From Bacteroidales bacterium (GTDB lineage: Bacteria > Bacteroidota > Bacteroidia > Bacteroidales > UBA932): 41,916 nucleotides of DNA. The notes beneath the pieces are model-generated. The model had not been told where the DNA came from, made no database searches, and saw only the letters and a list, made by a program, of their open reading frames with translations. The translations under genes and the position numbers were made by a program. Below are positions 16,971 to 23,630 of this stretch, piece after piece. Each line of letters begins with the position of its first letter. Positions within the stretch are counted from its first letter, which is position 1. Location of the stretch: positions 1 to 41,916 of the forward strand of contig JAFZEP010000062.1 in the NCBI GenBank assembly GCA_017560625.1, written 5' to 3'.

Positions 16971-18176
16971 TTATTCCATTGTGGATTCCTTTCCGTAGAT
17001 GGCTCTGCAGAGGGCCTTGCGCAGAGTGCCCTGGCTGTCATCGTGGCGATACTCCCAGAACATGGCTCCGAGGAGCTTCTTATTCTTGACATATTCACCC
17101 TTGTGAGTCACCGACTCTTCATCATCATATCCGAGAAGGATGTTGCCGGAATTGTCTACAAGATAAGGCACCTTAGCCACGTTGTCCCACTTTCTTATGT
17201 TCTTTCCGTCATACTTTGAAGAAGAGAACACTGTCGACATCTCGTTGTACTTCACATCAGACTTGTAAGGATCTGTGCCATGTCCGTAGAACGGAACACC
17301 CATTACCTGTCTGTTAGCCGGAACGCCCTTCTGCACATGGAGTGTGATGGACTGATCCACGCTGCGCTTCTTGGTGATAGTAGAAGAATAGTAAAGAGGT
17401 GCGTTGTGATATGGTGGGTTGCCCATGTCATAGGTCATGACATTGACATAATCCAGATACTTCATTGCTGTAGCCCAGTCTACATACTCGGCGTTTGCTG
17501 AAGATGCGTAAGAAATGATCTTTTCGTTACCGATAGCCTCGCGTAGTTCCTTGAGCACAATGTTGAAGTTTCTTGTGTCGTCAGGATGCTTTCCGTTTTC
17601 GGATGGACCTGCTGTAGGATATTCCCAATCGATGTCGATACCGTCGAGGTTGTAGTTCTTGATATGCTCGGCACATGACTGGCAGAAGAGGGCTCTCTTA
17701 TTGGCGTCGCGGGCCATCATGCTGAATCCGTCAGCCTTGTCACCCCAGCCGCCGATCATCAGAAGCACCTTGAGCGAAGGCTTCTGCTTCTTGAGCTCGA
17801 CAACCTTCTGAAGCTTCTCAGGCTGCTCGATCCAGATACCGCCGTCGCCAGTCTCCTTGTCTACGAAACGTCCGTGAGCATAGTTGATGTGTGTCAGACA
17901 TGACACGTCAGGAAGCACTGAAGAATTCTCTGTGTAGTAGGCAATGATCATAGGGGTCTGTCCAAGGAATTCGGGATCGCAGAGTGTCGATGCCTCCTCC
18001 TGCTGACCGCCGCCATTGACATTGTCGCCTCCGTTGTTGGAGCCTCCACCATTGTTTGTCTGGTTGTTTCCTGCGCCTGGTGTAGGAACGACAAAACCCG
18101 GTGTCTCCTCCGAACAAGAGGCGCCCATGAACATGAACGCCATCATCGCTGCCAGAATACACGATGCCATTTTCAT
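16971..18176 (-). CDS. GH18 family glycoside hydrolase (chitinase-type) lipoprotein, first gene of the PUL
   Basis: This 401-aa enzyme has lipobox GASC (Cys21) and a long Asn/Gly-rich low-complexity linker (about 33-57) ahead of the GH18 barrel, which should let the enzyme reach out from the membrane. The barrel carries LLMIGGWG, DGIDIDWEYP (Asp178, Asp181, Asp183, Glu185) and MTYDMGNPPYHNAPLY. The start at 18176 opens the signal peptide and lies 32 bases downstream of a perfect TATCTTTG promoter element. It is the first gene after the regulator and leads into the SusC/SusD genes. It resembles the other two GH18 units in the window, suggesting duplication within the PUL. Confidence 0.92.
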   Translation of the reverse strand: MKMASCILAAMMAFMFMGASCSEETPGFVVPTPGAGNNQTNNGGGSNNGGDNVNGGGQQEEASTLCDPEFLGQTPMIIAYYTENSSVLPDVSCLTHINYAHGRFVDKETGDGGIWIEQPEKLQKVVELKKQKPSLKVLLMIGGWGDKADGFSMMARDANKRALFCQSCAEHIKNYNLDGIDIDWEYPTAGPSENGKHPDDTRNFNIVLKELREAIGNEKIISYASSANAEYVDWATAMKYLDYVNVMTYDMGNPPYHNAPLYYSSTITKKRSVDQSITLHVQKGVPANRQVMGVPFYGHGTDPYKSDVKYNEMSTVFSSSKYDGKNIRKWDNVAKVPYLVDNSGNILLGYDDEESVTHKGEYVKNKKLLGAMFWEYRHDDSQGTLRKALCRAIYGKESTME

Positions 18177-18207
18177 ACGAAATGTTATTATTTTAATGTT
18201 ACCTCTA

Positions 18208-18215
18208 CAAAGATA
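18208..18215 (-). promoter_or_regulatory. Bacteroidota -7 promoter element for the GH18 PUL
   Basis: Minus-strand TATCTTTG matches the TAnnTTTG consensus exactly, 32 bases before the GH18 start codon. No good TTTG box lies at the usual 19-21 bases upstream; the nearest TTG is about 26 bases away. A weak -33 region fits a promoter that needs an activator. Confidence 0.6.
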
Positions 18216-18241
18216 GCACGCAAAGTGACGAATGCGGGAGA

Positions 18242-18273
18242 CAATTTGCGCACATAAAGGATAAAAATGCGCA
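18242..18273 (-). promoter_or_regulatory. Possible operator: TGCGCA direct repeats 21 bp apart
   Basis: TGCGCA occurs at 18247-18252 and 18268-18273, exactly 21 bases from start to start, each within an A/T-rich flank. They lie roughly 30-60 bases upstream of the -7 element and directly after the XylR-type regulator gene. AraC-family proteins commonly bind direct repeats about two helical turns apart. That this regulator binds here is inference. Confidence 0.4.
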
Positions 18274-18291
18274 TTATTATTCCAAATTTCG

Positions 18292-19452
18292 CTATTTGCT
18301 GCGTTTTTTTCTTCTGTACTCAGACGGAGTGCAACCTTTAAGTTCCTTGAAGCGGCGGGAGATGCTCTTTGTGTCGAATTCGTCGAGCCTTGCAGCGATG
18401 TCCGTGATGGAGTCGTTGCTTGAGAGGAGAAGCTGAGCAAAACGCTCTATTCTCTTGATGGAAATGTAGTTGTAGATGGTCATGCCCGTCATGTTCTTGA
18501 AGCGGGTCTCAAGAAGCCTGCGGGATATAGGAACGCTGCCAAGGATGTCGCTTACGCATATCTTGGAATCAATGTTTGCGTGTATGTATCTGAGAGCCAT
18601 CAGGACCTCTTTGTCGTTGGTTGCGAAGAGAGAAGACGACAGTCTTTCCACGACGGTCAGAGGTTTCAGGACTATGTCCTCACCCAAGTACGAAAGATCG
18701 TTCACCATTCTCTCCGCCATGGCGGCAGCCTCTGCGCCTCCGCGCTCGATGTCCACGTTGATTGTCGACATTGAAGGGTTTGACATGTTGCACAGGATCT
18801 CATCGTTGTCGACTCCGATGATAGCCACATCGAACGGCACATTTATGCCGCAAAGATCGCATGCCTGGATAAGGATGTTGCCCTGATTGTCATCACAGGC
18901 CATGATGGCGATCGGTTTAGGGAGCGCATTCAGCCATGCGGTCAGCTCCGACTGGTCATAGTACCACATGTTGTCGATGTTCTGGCCATCGTACATGTAG
19001 AAGTTCATGCCCTCGGGGGCGGCCTTCTCAAGACGCTCGCGGAACGCCATGCAGCGTTCGTCCGACCAGCATACGCCATTGTAGCCGAAGAAGCCGAAGT
19101 TGGTGAAACCCTTTGAAAGGAAATATTCAGCTGCCATTGTTCCGGTGAGGGCGTAGTCACCGGTGATGTTTGGGATTGTGGTGAACTTGGAAATGTAGTC
19201 CTGTGCCATCGCTATGATTCCGTTCTTGCGGAACAGCGTGACATCATCATCCGGATCGAACTGTGCGATCACCACATCAGCCCTCCATTCCTTGGCCCAC
19301 GCCACGACTCCTTCCATGCCAAGCTTGCGCTTAAAAGACGGTGGCATCTTACACACCACCCAATGCTCTGTGCCTTGGGAGTAGTCTAAGATGCCACGAA
19401 GAAATCTATAAGCGAATTGCTCTGTGAAGTCAGTAATGAAGAGCAGTCTCAT
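18292..19452 (-). CDS. XylR-type transcriptional regulator (LacI-like sensor plus AraC HTH)
   Basis: This 386-aa regulator has an N-terminal periplasmic-binding-protein-like sensor (about 1-275), without a LacI-type N-terminal HTH, and a C-terminal AraC-type double HTH (about 280-386). Sensor patterns include AIMACDDNQGNILIQAC and VAIIGVDNDEILC. The HTH shows VPISRRLLETRFKN, ITDIAARLDEFDTKSISRRF and CTPSEYRRKK. The size and order match E. coli XylR. It is cytoplasmic and would sense a sugar and activate the neighbouring GH18 PUL, whose promoter region is directly downstream. It begins 17 bases after pheS with no promoter seen in between, so it may share transcripts with pheS. The inducing sugar is not known. 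Confidence 0.9.
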   Translation of the reverse strand: MRLLFITDFTEQFAYRFLRGILDYSQGTEHWVVCKMPPSFKRKLGMEGVVAWAKEWRADVVIAQFDPDDDVTLFRKNGIIAMAQDYISKFTTIPNITGDYALTGTMAAEYFLSKGFTNFGFFGYNGVCWSDERCMAFRERLEKAAPEGMNFYMYDGQNIDNMWYYDQSELTAWLNALPKPIAIMACDDNQGNILIQACDLCGINVPFDVAIIGVDNDEILCNMSNPSMSTINVDIERGGAEAAAMAERMVNDLSYLGEDIVLKPLTVVERLSSSLFATNDKEVLMALRYIHANIDSKICVSDILGSVPISRRLLETRFKNMTGMTIYNYISIKRIERFAQLLLSSNDSITDIAARLDEFDTKSISRRFKELKGCTPSEYRRKKRSK

Positions 19453-19469
19453 TGATTGTCTTTGTTTTG

Positions 19470-20495
19470 TTAGAGAGATGTCTCGAACTCCTTGAGGAAG
19501 CGGAGGTCATTCTCGAAGTAGTTGCGGAGGTCGCGTACCTGCCATTTGAGCATTGCGATACGCTCTACACCCATACCGAACGCGAATCCGCTGTATTTCT
19601 TGCTGTCGATTCCTGAAGCCTCAAGAACGTTAGGGTCAACCATACCGCAGCCCATGATCTCGAGCCAGCCTGTTCCCTTGCAGATGTTACATCCCTTGCC
19701 ACCGCAGATGTTGCAGCTTACGTCGATCTCAGCTGAAGGCTCTGTGAACGGGAAGTATGAAGGACGCATACGGATCTGAGTCTGAGCACCGAACATCTCG
19801 CGAGCGAAGAGAAGGATGGCCTGCTTCATGTCAGCGAATGTCACGTTCTCGTCGATGTAAAGACCCTCGACCTGGTGGAAGATACAGTGTGCACGAGCTG
19901 AGATGGCCTCGTTACGGAACACACGTCCTGGGCAGACGATGCGGATAGGAAGAGGCATCTTCTCCATTGCGCGTACCTGAACTGAAGATGTGTGGGTACG
20001 CAGAAGCACCGGATTGTCGCTGTCCTTGATGAAGAATGTGTCCTGCATCTCGCGAGCCGGATGCTCAGGCGGGAAGTTGAGCGCCTCGAACACATGCCAG
20101 TCGTCCTCGATCTCGGGACCCTCTGAAACATCATATCCGAACTTGCGGAAGATGCTGACGATCTCCTCGCGTGCGATAGACACCGGGTGGCGTGATCCGA
20201 GCTGAACCGGATCACCAGGCATTGTATAGTCAAATGATGCTGCACCGGCAGCTGGTGATTCAGCAGCAGCCTCCTTCAAGGCCTCGATCTTTGCCGCAGC
20301 GGCATTCTTCAACACGTTAAGCTTCTGGCCGAACTCTCTCTTGAGCTCTGGAGCCACTGTACGGAACTCCTCAAAGAGTGCTGTCACCGAACCCTTCTTT
20401 CCAAGAAGACGGACACGTGCCTCTTCGATTTCCTGCTCTGTCTTGCACGACAAAGCCTCGATTTCGGCCATCAGGGCCTCAATTCTTTCTTTCAT
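19470..20495 (-). CDS. pheS: Phenylalanine--tRNA ligase alpha subunit
   Basis: This 341-aa cytoplasmic protein is the catalytic subunit that charges tRNA-Phe, acting with PheT, which is not in the window. The N-terminal coiled coil (about 1-85) is followed by the class II core. Seen are GRVFRNEAISARAHCIFHQ (motif 2), FPFTEPSAEIDV, a CxxC/CxxC zinc-ribbon-like insertion (Cys261, 264, 269, 272) and motif 3 GFAFGMGVERIAML (303-316). The start at 20495 (MKERIEAL) gives the usual family length; a longer in-frame reading would run through the hairpins upstream. Housekeeping gene next to a PUL regulator, 17 bases apart. Confidence 0.97.
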   Translation of the reverse strand: MKERIEALMAEIEALSCKTEQEIEEARVRLLGKKGSVTALFEEFRTVAPELKREFGQKLNVLKNAAAAKIEALKEAAAESPAAGAASFDYTMPGDPVQLGSRHPVSIAREEIVSIFRKFGYDVSEGPEIEDDWHVFEALNFPPEHPAREMQDTFFIKDSDNPVLLRTHTSSVQVRAMEKMPLPIRIVCPGRVFRNEAISARAHCIFHQVEGLYIDENVTFADMKQAILLFAREMFGAQTQIRMRPSYFPFTEPSAEIDVSCNICGGKGCNICKGTGWLEIMGCGMVDPNVLEASGIDSKKYSGFAFGMGVERIAMLKWQVRDLRNYFENDLRFLKEFETSL

Positions 20496-20555
20496 ATTTT
20501 CGTATCTTATTTTTCTGTTTAACGCTTCTAACTTCAACTCTTTTGCGACGTTTTG

Positions 20556-20666
20556 GACAGCTCGGTCGAATTTTATGTCAAAAATGACCGAGGTGTGTAC
20601 AAAACCACCCGTTTTGAGCATTTTTCGAGACAGCTCGGTCACTTTTAATGTGTTTTTTGACCGAGG
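20556..20666. repeat. Tandem pair of CTCGGTC hairpins upstream of pheS
   Basis: Two similar units start with GACAGCTCGGTC at 20556 and 20629, 73 bases apart. In each, CTCGGTC pairs with GACCGAG (20561-20567 with 20586-20592; 20634-20641 with 20658-20665, extended by one pair). Loops are 18 and 16 bases and A/T rich. No T run follows, so these are not typical terminators. Function unknown. Confidence 0.75.
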
Positions 20667-20674
20667 TGTTCAAA

Positions 20675-20710
20675 GTCATTCTGAGGAGCGTCAGCGACGT
20701 GAGAATCTCC
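20675..20710. repeat. Imperfect palindrome resembling a dispersed intergenic repeat
   Basis: The element begins GTCATTCTGAGG and ends GTGAGAATCTCC around an internal GAGCGTCAGCGACGTGA. Its ends are partly complementary (GATTCTCAC... with ...TCAGAATGAC). Motifs of this form recur between genes in many genomes, as I recall. It touches the nitroreductase stop codon. Confidence 0.4.
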
Positions 20711-21186
20711 TACTCTTCAGGATAACCGATCGCAATGGCACAATATGGGCGGAGACCATCCTTGATGCCGAGGAGGTTACGTACATAATCCTCTGCCTTC
20801 TCTCCCTCAGGAACATCTTTAAGGCATGGGCGTCCGTTGATGTGCACCCAGCAGCTCACGAGGTCCATTGCAGTGACTGCAAGCTGTACAAACGTAGCTG
20901 AAATAGCACAGTTGTCCACCCAAAGGTCTGTCTTGCTCTCGTCTCCAAGCACCACAATCGCCGCCTGAGCACCCTTGAGAAGCGCAGAGCCGTAGTCGCG
21001 CATCTGTGACAATGCATCGAGCGTGTCTCTGTCCTCAACGATCATGAATGCCGAACTCTTGCTGTTGCGTGACGACGGTGCTGTCTGGGCAACCTTCACG
21101 ATAGCATCCAATATTTCCTTTTCTACAGGCTTCTCAGAATACTTTCTGACGCTACGCCTTTTTTCAATTACCTCTAAAAAGTCCAT
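20710..21186 (-). CDS. Nitroreductase family protein
   Basis: This 158-aa protein is a short member of the FMN-dependent nitroreductase-like family, probably a cytoplasmic NAD(P)H oxidoreductase acting as a dimer. The N-terminus MDFLEVIEKRRSVRKYSEKP with its RRSVRxY motif contacts the FMN phosphate, and TAPSSRNSK (36-43) is the second FMN-binding pattern. The C-terminal LRPYCAIAIGYPEE closes the fold. The length is near the lower end for the family. The start at 21186 is the only good one; a longer reading would pass through the hairpin repeat. The substrate cannot be predicted. It lies between a small secreted protein gene and pheS on the same strand, with hairpin pairs on both sides. Confidence 0.88.
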   Translation of the reverse strand: MDFLEVIEKRRSVRKYSEKPVEKEILDAIVKVAQTAPSSRNSKSSAFMIVEDRDTLDALSQMRDYGSALLKGAQAAIVVLGDESKTDLWVDNCAISATFVQLAVTAMDLVSCWVHINGRPCLKDVPEGEKAEDYVRNLLGIKDGLRPYCAIAIGYPEE

Positions 21187-21197
21187 AATCTGCAATG

Positions 21198-21283
21198 TTC
21201 CGTCCACGTTTTGGCCGTTTTTTGTGGACGGGAGGTTATTTTTTATGTTGCCGTCCACGTTTTTGGCCGTTTTTGTGGACGGG
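21198..21283. repeat. Tandem pair of CCGTCCAC hairpins upstream of the nitroreductase
   Basis: Two copies of CCGTCCAC-N16-GTGGACGG lie at 21200-21231 and 21251-21282, 51 bases apart. Each has a perfect 8-bp stem and a 16-base loop with GGCC at its middle. In layout they match the pheS-upstream pair, but the stem sequence is unrelated. No T run follows on either strand. Confidence 0.8.
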
Positions 21284-21307
21284 AAATGACAATGAACCGG
21301 GAAGGAT

Positions 21308-21706
21308 TCAGTTTTTAGCTTTACGCTTTGCCCTCGCTTTCTGAGCCTTCGCAGCTCCCTGCTTGAGGTATGCTGCCCACTGCTCAGGAGTGAATATCCT
21401 TTTATATGTCGAATCGATCTTGTCCAGCCACTTGTCCTGCACTGCCACATACATGTCACTGTTTGACACCTTTGCAGCCGCGAACTTCTGCACCTCAGCC
21501 TGCATTGCAGAGTAGTCATGCTTCAAGGTAGAGTCCACATAGAACACCTGCCAGTCTTCAAGATCAAGCACTCTCTGAAGTCTGTCCGCCTCCGTCTCGA
21601 TCTGCTCAAACAGATCTGGCGCCTCTGACTTCTGCTGGGCAAAAGCATTCTGAGCCAATGCTCCAAGAAGGAAGGATGCCAATGCGCAGATCAATCTGAA
21701 TTTCAT
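21308..21706 (-). CDS. Small secreted helical protein of unknown function
   Basis: I do not recognise a family for this 132-aa protein. A clear signal peptide (about 1-23, ending QNAFAQ) is followed by a mature part predicted to be mostly alpha-helical, rich in Glu, Gln, Lys and Ala, with a very basic Lys/Ala/Arg tail (last 15 residues). The stretch IFTPEQWAAYLK recalls the LTxxQ-type helices of Spy/CpxP-like periplasmic proteins, which would suggest a chaperone or stress role, but the match is weak. It has its own divergent promoter (21765-21795) and is probably the first gene of a minus-strand unit leading to the nitroreductase. Confidence 0.75.
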   Translation of the reverse strand: MKFRLICALASFLLGALAQNAFAQQKSEAPDLFEQIETEADRLQRVLDLEDWQVFYVDSTLKHDYSAMQAEVQKFAAAKVSNSDMYVAVQDKWLDKIDSTYKRIFTPEQWAAYLKQGAAKAQKARAKRKAKN

Positions 21707-21724
21707 AACTTTCGATTTTTTTTA

Positions 21725-21732
21725 TAGTTTTG
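21725..21732 (+). promoter_or_regulatory. -7 promoter element for the C69 dipeptidase gene
   Basis: TAGTTTTG matches TAnnTTTG, 63 bases before the start codon at 21796. A partial box, TTTC, lies about 20 bases upstream at 21701-21704. Confidence 0.5.
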
Positions 21733-21736
21733 CAAT

Positions 21737-21753
21737 AGGTTTCTATGAAACCT
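21737..21753. promoter_or_regulatory. Perfect dyad AGGTTTC-TAT-GAAACCT between divergent promoters
   Basis: A 7-bp perfect inverted repeat with a 3-base centre lies between the -7 elements of the two divergent promoters, near both predicted transcript starts. It could be an operator shared by both genes or a 5'-end hairpin. Which of these is not decidable from sequence. Confidence 0.45.
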
Positions 21754-21764
21754 GAAAAATCAGA

Positions 21765-21795
21765 CAAAAGTAACTAATATAAATAAAAGAACAAA
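21765..21795 (-). promoter_or_regulatory. Bacteroidota-type promoter of the small secreted protein gene
   Basis: On the minus strand, TTTG (21795-21792) and TACTTTTG (21772-21765) are separated by 19 bases, the ideal Bacteroidota spacing. The -33 box abuts the start codon of the divergent dipeptidase gene. Confidence 0.65.
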
Positions 21796-23559
21796 ATGAG
21801 AATCACTTTAAAGGCCCTCCTGCTCGCATCTGCAGTAGCACTCGGGCTCAACACAATCGACAGCCAGGCCTGCACAAACGTCCTCGTGACAAAGGGTGCA
21901 AGCGTCGACGGCTCAAACATGATCTCTTACGCTGCCGACTCTCACCAGCTTTACGGTGAGCTTTACTATGCTCCGGCAGGCGTATGGAACTCAGGCGACA
22001 TCCGCAAGATCTACGAGTGGGACACAGGAAAATATCTTGGAGTCATCCCTCAGGTAGCAAACACCTACCAGAGAGTCGGCAACATGAACGAGCACCAGCT
22101 CATCATCGCCGAGACCACATACGGCGGACGCCCCGAACTTGGCGAGCCTAACGGTATAATGGACTACGGTTCACTCATTTATGTTGCTCTTGAAAGAGCG
22201 AAGACAGCCCGTGAGGCAATCGACATCATCGTTGACCTCGCAAACACATACGGCTACCACTCAAGCGGAGAGTCTTTCTCTCTTGCAGACAAGGAGGAAG
22301 TGTGGGTGATGGACCTCATCGGAAAGGGTCCGGACAACAAGGGTATCGTATGGGTGGCAAGAAGAGTTCCTGACGGATACATCTGCGCTCACGCAAACCA
22401 GGCACGCATCAGCACATTCCCTCAGAACGACCCTGAGAACTGCATCTATGCTCCGGACGTGATCTCATTCGCACGCGAGCAGGGCTATTTCGAGGGCGAG
22501 GACAAGGATTTCAGCTTCTGCGACGCTTACGCACCGCTCGATTTCAGCGGAATGCGTGGCTGCGAGGCTCGTGCATGGTCTGCCTTCAACATCCTCGGCG
22601 ACGGCAAGTTCACATTCGAGGATGAGAACGGCAACCTCGTGACAAAGGACGCATACGACTACATCGAGTACGCTATGGGTTGGGACAAGACAAAGAGATT
22701 CCCGCTCTTCGTGAAGCCTTCACGCAAGATCAGCGTAAAGGACGTGGCAGACGTGATGCGCGACCACTACGAGGGTACACCAATGGATATGACACAGGAC
22801 ATCGGAGCAGGCGGAAACGCTCTCCCATACCGCTGGAGACCGATGGGCTTCGAGTATGAGGGCAAGAGCTACATGAACGAGAGAGCGATCGCTACTCAGC
22901 AGACAGGTTTCTGGTTTGTAGGTCAGTCACGCGGCTGGCTTCCGGACGAGATCGGAGGCCTCAACTGGTTCGGCTGCGACGATGCTGCAACATCATACCT
23001 CACTCCTATCTATACATCCATCACTGAGGTTCCTGAGTGCTTCCGCGTAGGCAACGGCGACATGATCACATACTCTCCTACTTCAGCATTCTGGATGACA
23101 AACCGTGTTGCAAACGCTTGCTATAAGGCATACAACATCATGTTCCCTACAGTTGACGCAGAGATCGACGCATGGGAGGCTGCGATGGTAGAGGCTGTGG
23201 CCAAGGCTGACGAGGAGGCTCTCAAGATCTACAAGGAGGCAGAGGCCGCTCCTGTAAAGAAGATCCGCCGCAACGACAAGGTCCGCAAGGTTGTAGACAA
23301 GTATGCACCTGTCCGCACTTACCTCACTGCATTCTCAGTTGACAACGCTCAGAAGATCTTCGAGAAATGGGTAGCTCTCGAGCAGCTCCTTCTTGTGAAG
23401 TTCATCGACGGAAACGTGAAGGCACAGAACGAGGACGGAAGCTTCGTTACAAACGAGCACACCGACTGCATCCCAGACAAGATCAGCCAGCCAGGCTACA
23501 CAGAAAAGTGGAAAGAGGCTGTCGCAAAGGATCATGGCGATGTCGTTATCGAGAAATAA
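21796..23559 (+). CDS. C69 family dipeptidase (PepD-like), secreted
   Basis: This 587-aa Ntn-hydrolase has a signal peptide ending at about residue 25 (DSQA), after which Cys26 in ACTNVLVTKGAS would become the N-terminal nucleophile. This layout is typical of secreted C69 peptidases, which cleave dipeptides of broad specificity. Further family patterns are GSNMISYAADSH, YGYHSSGESFSLADKEEVWVMD split over 152-173, and ANQARIS. The start follows a divergent promoter region. It would release amino acids in the periplasm. A clear terminator follows, so it is probably a single-gene unit. The C-terminal half contains long charged helices (about 450-510). Confidence 0.93.
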   Translation: MRITLKALLLASAVALGLNTIDSQACTNVLVTKGASVDGSNMISYAADSHQLYGELYYAPAGVWNSGDIRKIYEWDTGKYLGVIPQVANTYQRVGNMNEHQLIIAETTYGGRPELGEPNGIMDYGSLIYVALERAKTAREAIDIIVDLANTYGYHSSGESFSLADKEEVWVMDLIGKGPDNKGIVWVARRVPDGYICAHANQARISTFPQNDPENCIYAPDVISFAREQGYFEGEDKDFSFCDAYAPLDFSGMRGCEARAWSAFNILGDGKFTFEDENGNLVTKDAYDYIEYAMGWDKTKRFPLFVKPSRKISVKDVADVMRDHYEGTPMDMTQDIGAGGNALPYRWRPMGFEYEGKSYMNERAIATQQTGFWFVGQSRGWLPDEIGGLNWFGCDDAATSYLTPIYTSITEVPECFRVGNGDMITYSPTSAFWMTNRVANACYKAYNIMFPTVDAEIDAWEAAMVEAVAKADEEALKIYKEAEAAPVKKIRRNDKVRKVVDKYAPVRTYLTAFSVDNAQKIFEKWVALEQLLLVKFIDGNVKAQNEDGSFVTNEHTDCIPDKISQPGYTEKWKEAVAKDHGDVVIEK

Positions 23560-23570
23560 TACATTGCTTG

Positions 23571-23600
23571 AAAGGACTGACTGAACGTCAGTCCTTTTTT
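23571..23600 (+). terminator. Rho-independent terminator after the C69 gene
   Basis: AAAGGACTGAC (23571-23581) pairs perfectly with GTCAGTCCTTT (23587-23597) around a 5-base loop, followed by T residues to 23600. It starts 12 bases after the stop codon. Confidence 0.9.
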
Positions 23601-23602
23601 AT

Positions 23603-23610
23603 TATCTTGC
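23603..23610 (+). promoter_or_regulatory. Possible -7 box of the GH5 gene
   Basis: TATCTTGC lies 21 bases before the GH5 start. It departs from TAnnTTTG, and no -33 box is visible. The surrounding 16 bases match the region before the S46 gene at 14 positions, which supports a shared role. Confidence 0.3.
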
Positions 23611-23630
23611 AGGACAAACAAAAGTCATTC

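Noticed and set aside
16971..18176. Endo-beta-N-acetylglucosaminidase acting on N-glycans
   Set aside because: The DGIDIDWEYP form is that of chitinases; N-glycan-specific GH18 enzymes usually differ at the residue before the catalytic Glu. It is not fully excluded.
18177..18440. A longer reading of the first GH18 gene that overlaps the regulator gene
   Set aside because: The extension has no signal peptide, overlaps the regulator's HTH on the same strand, and passes through the promoter and operator region.
20496..20642. A longer PheS N-terminus through the hairpin pair
   Set aside because: The extra residues come from repeat sequence and exceed the family length; the start at 20495 fits.
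20556..20666. T-box or other amino acid-sensing leader for pheS
   Set aside because: No T-box motif is visible, and T-box elements are not known as typical of this phylum.
20556..21283. CRISPR-like array
   Set aside because: Only two copies of each repeat, each palindromic with its own loop; no regular spacers and no cas genes.
23367..23630. An in-frame N-terminal extension of the GH5 gene reaching into the C69 gene
   Set aside because: It would run inside the dipeptidase gene in another frame and across a strong terminator; the ATG at 23631 opens a normal lipoprotein signal peptide.
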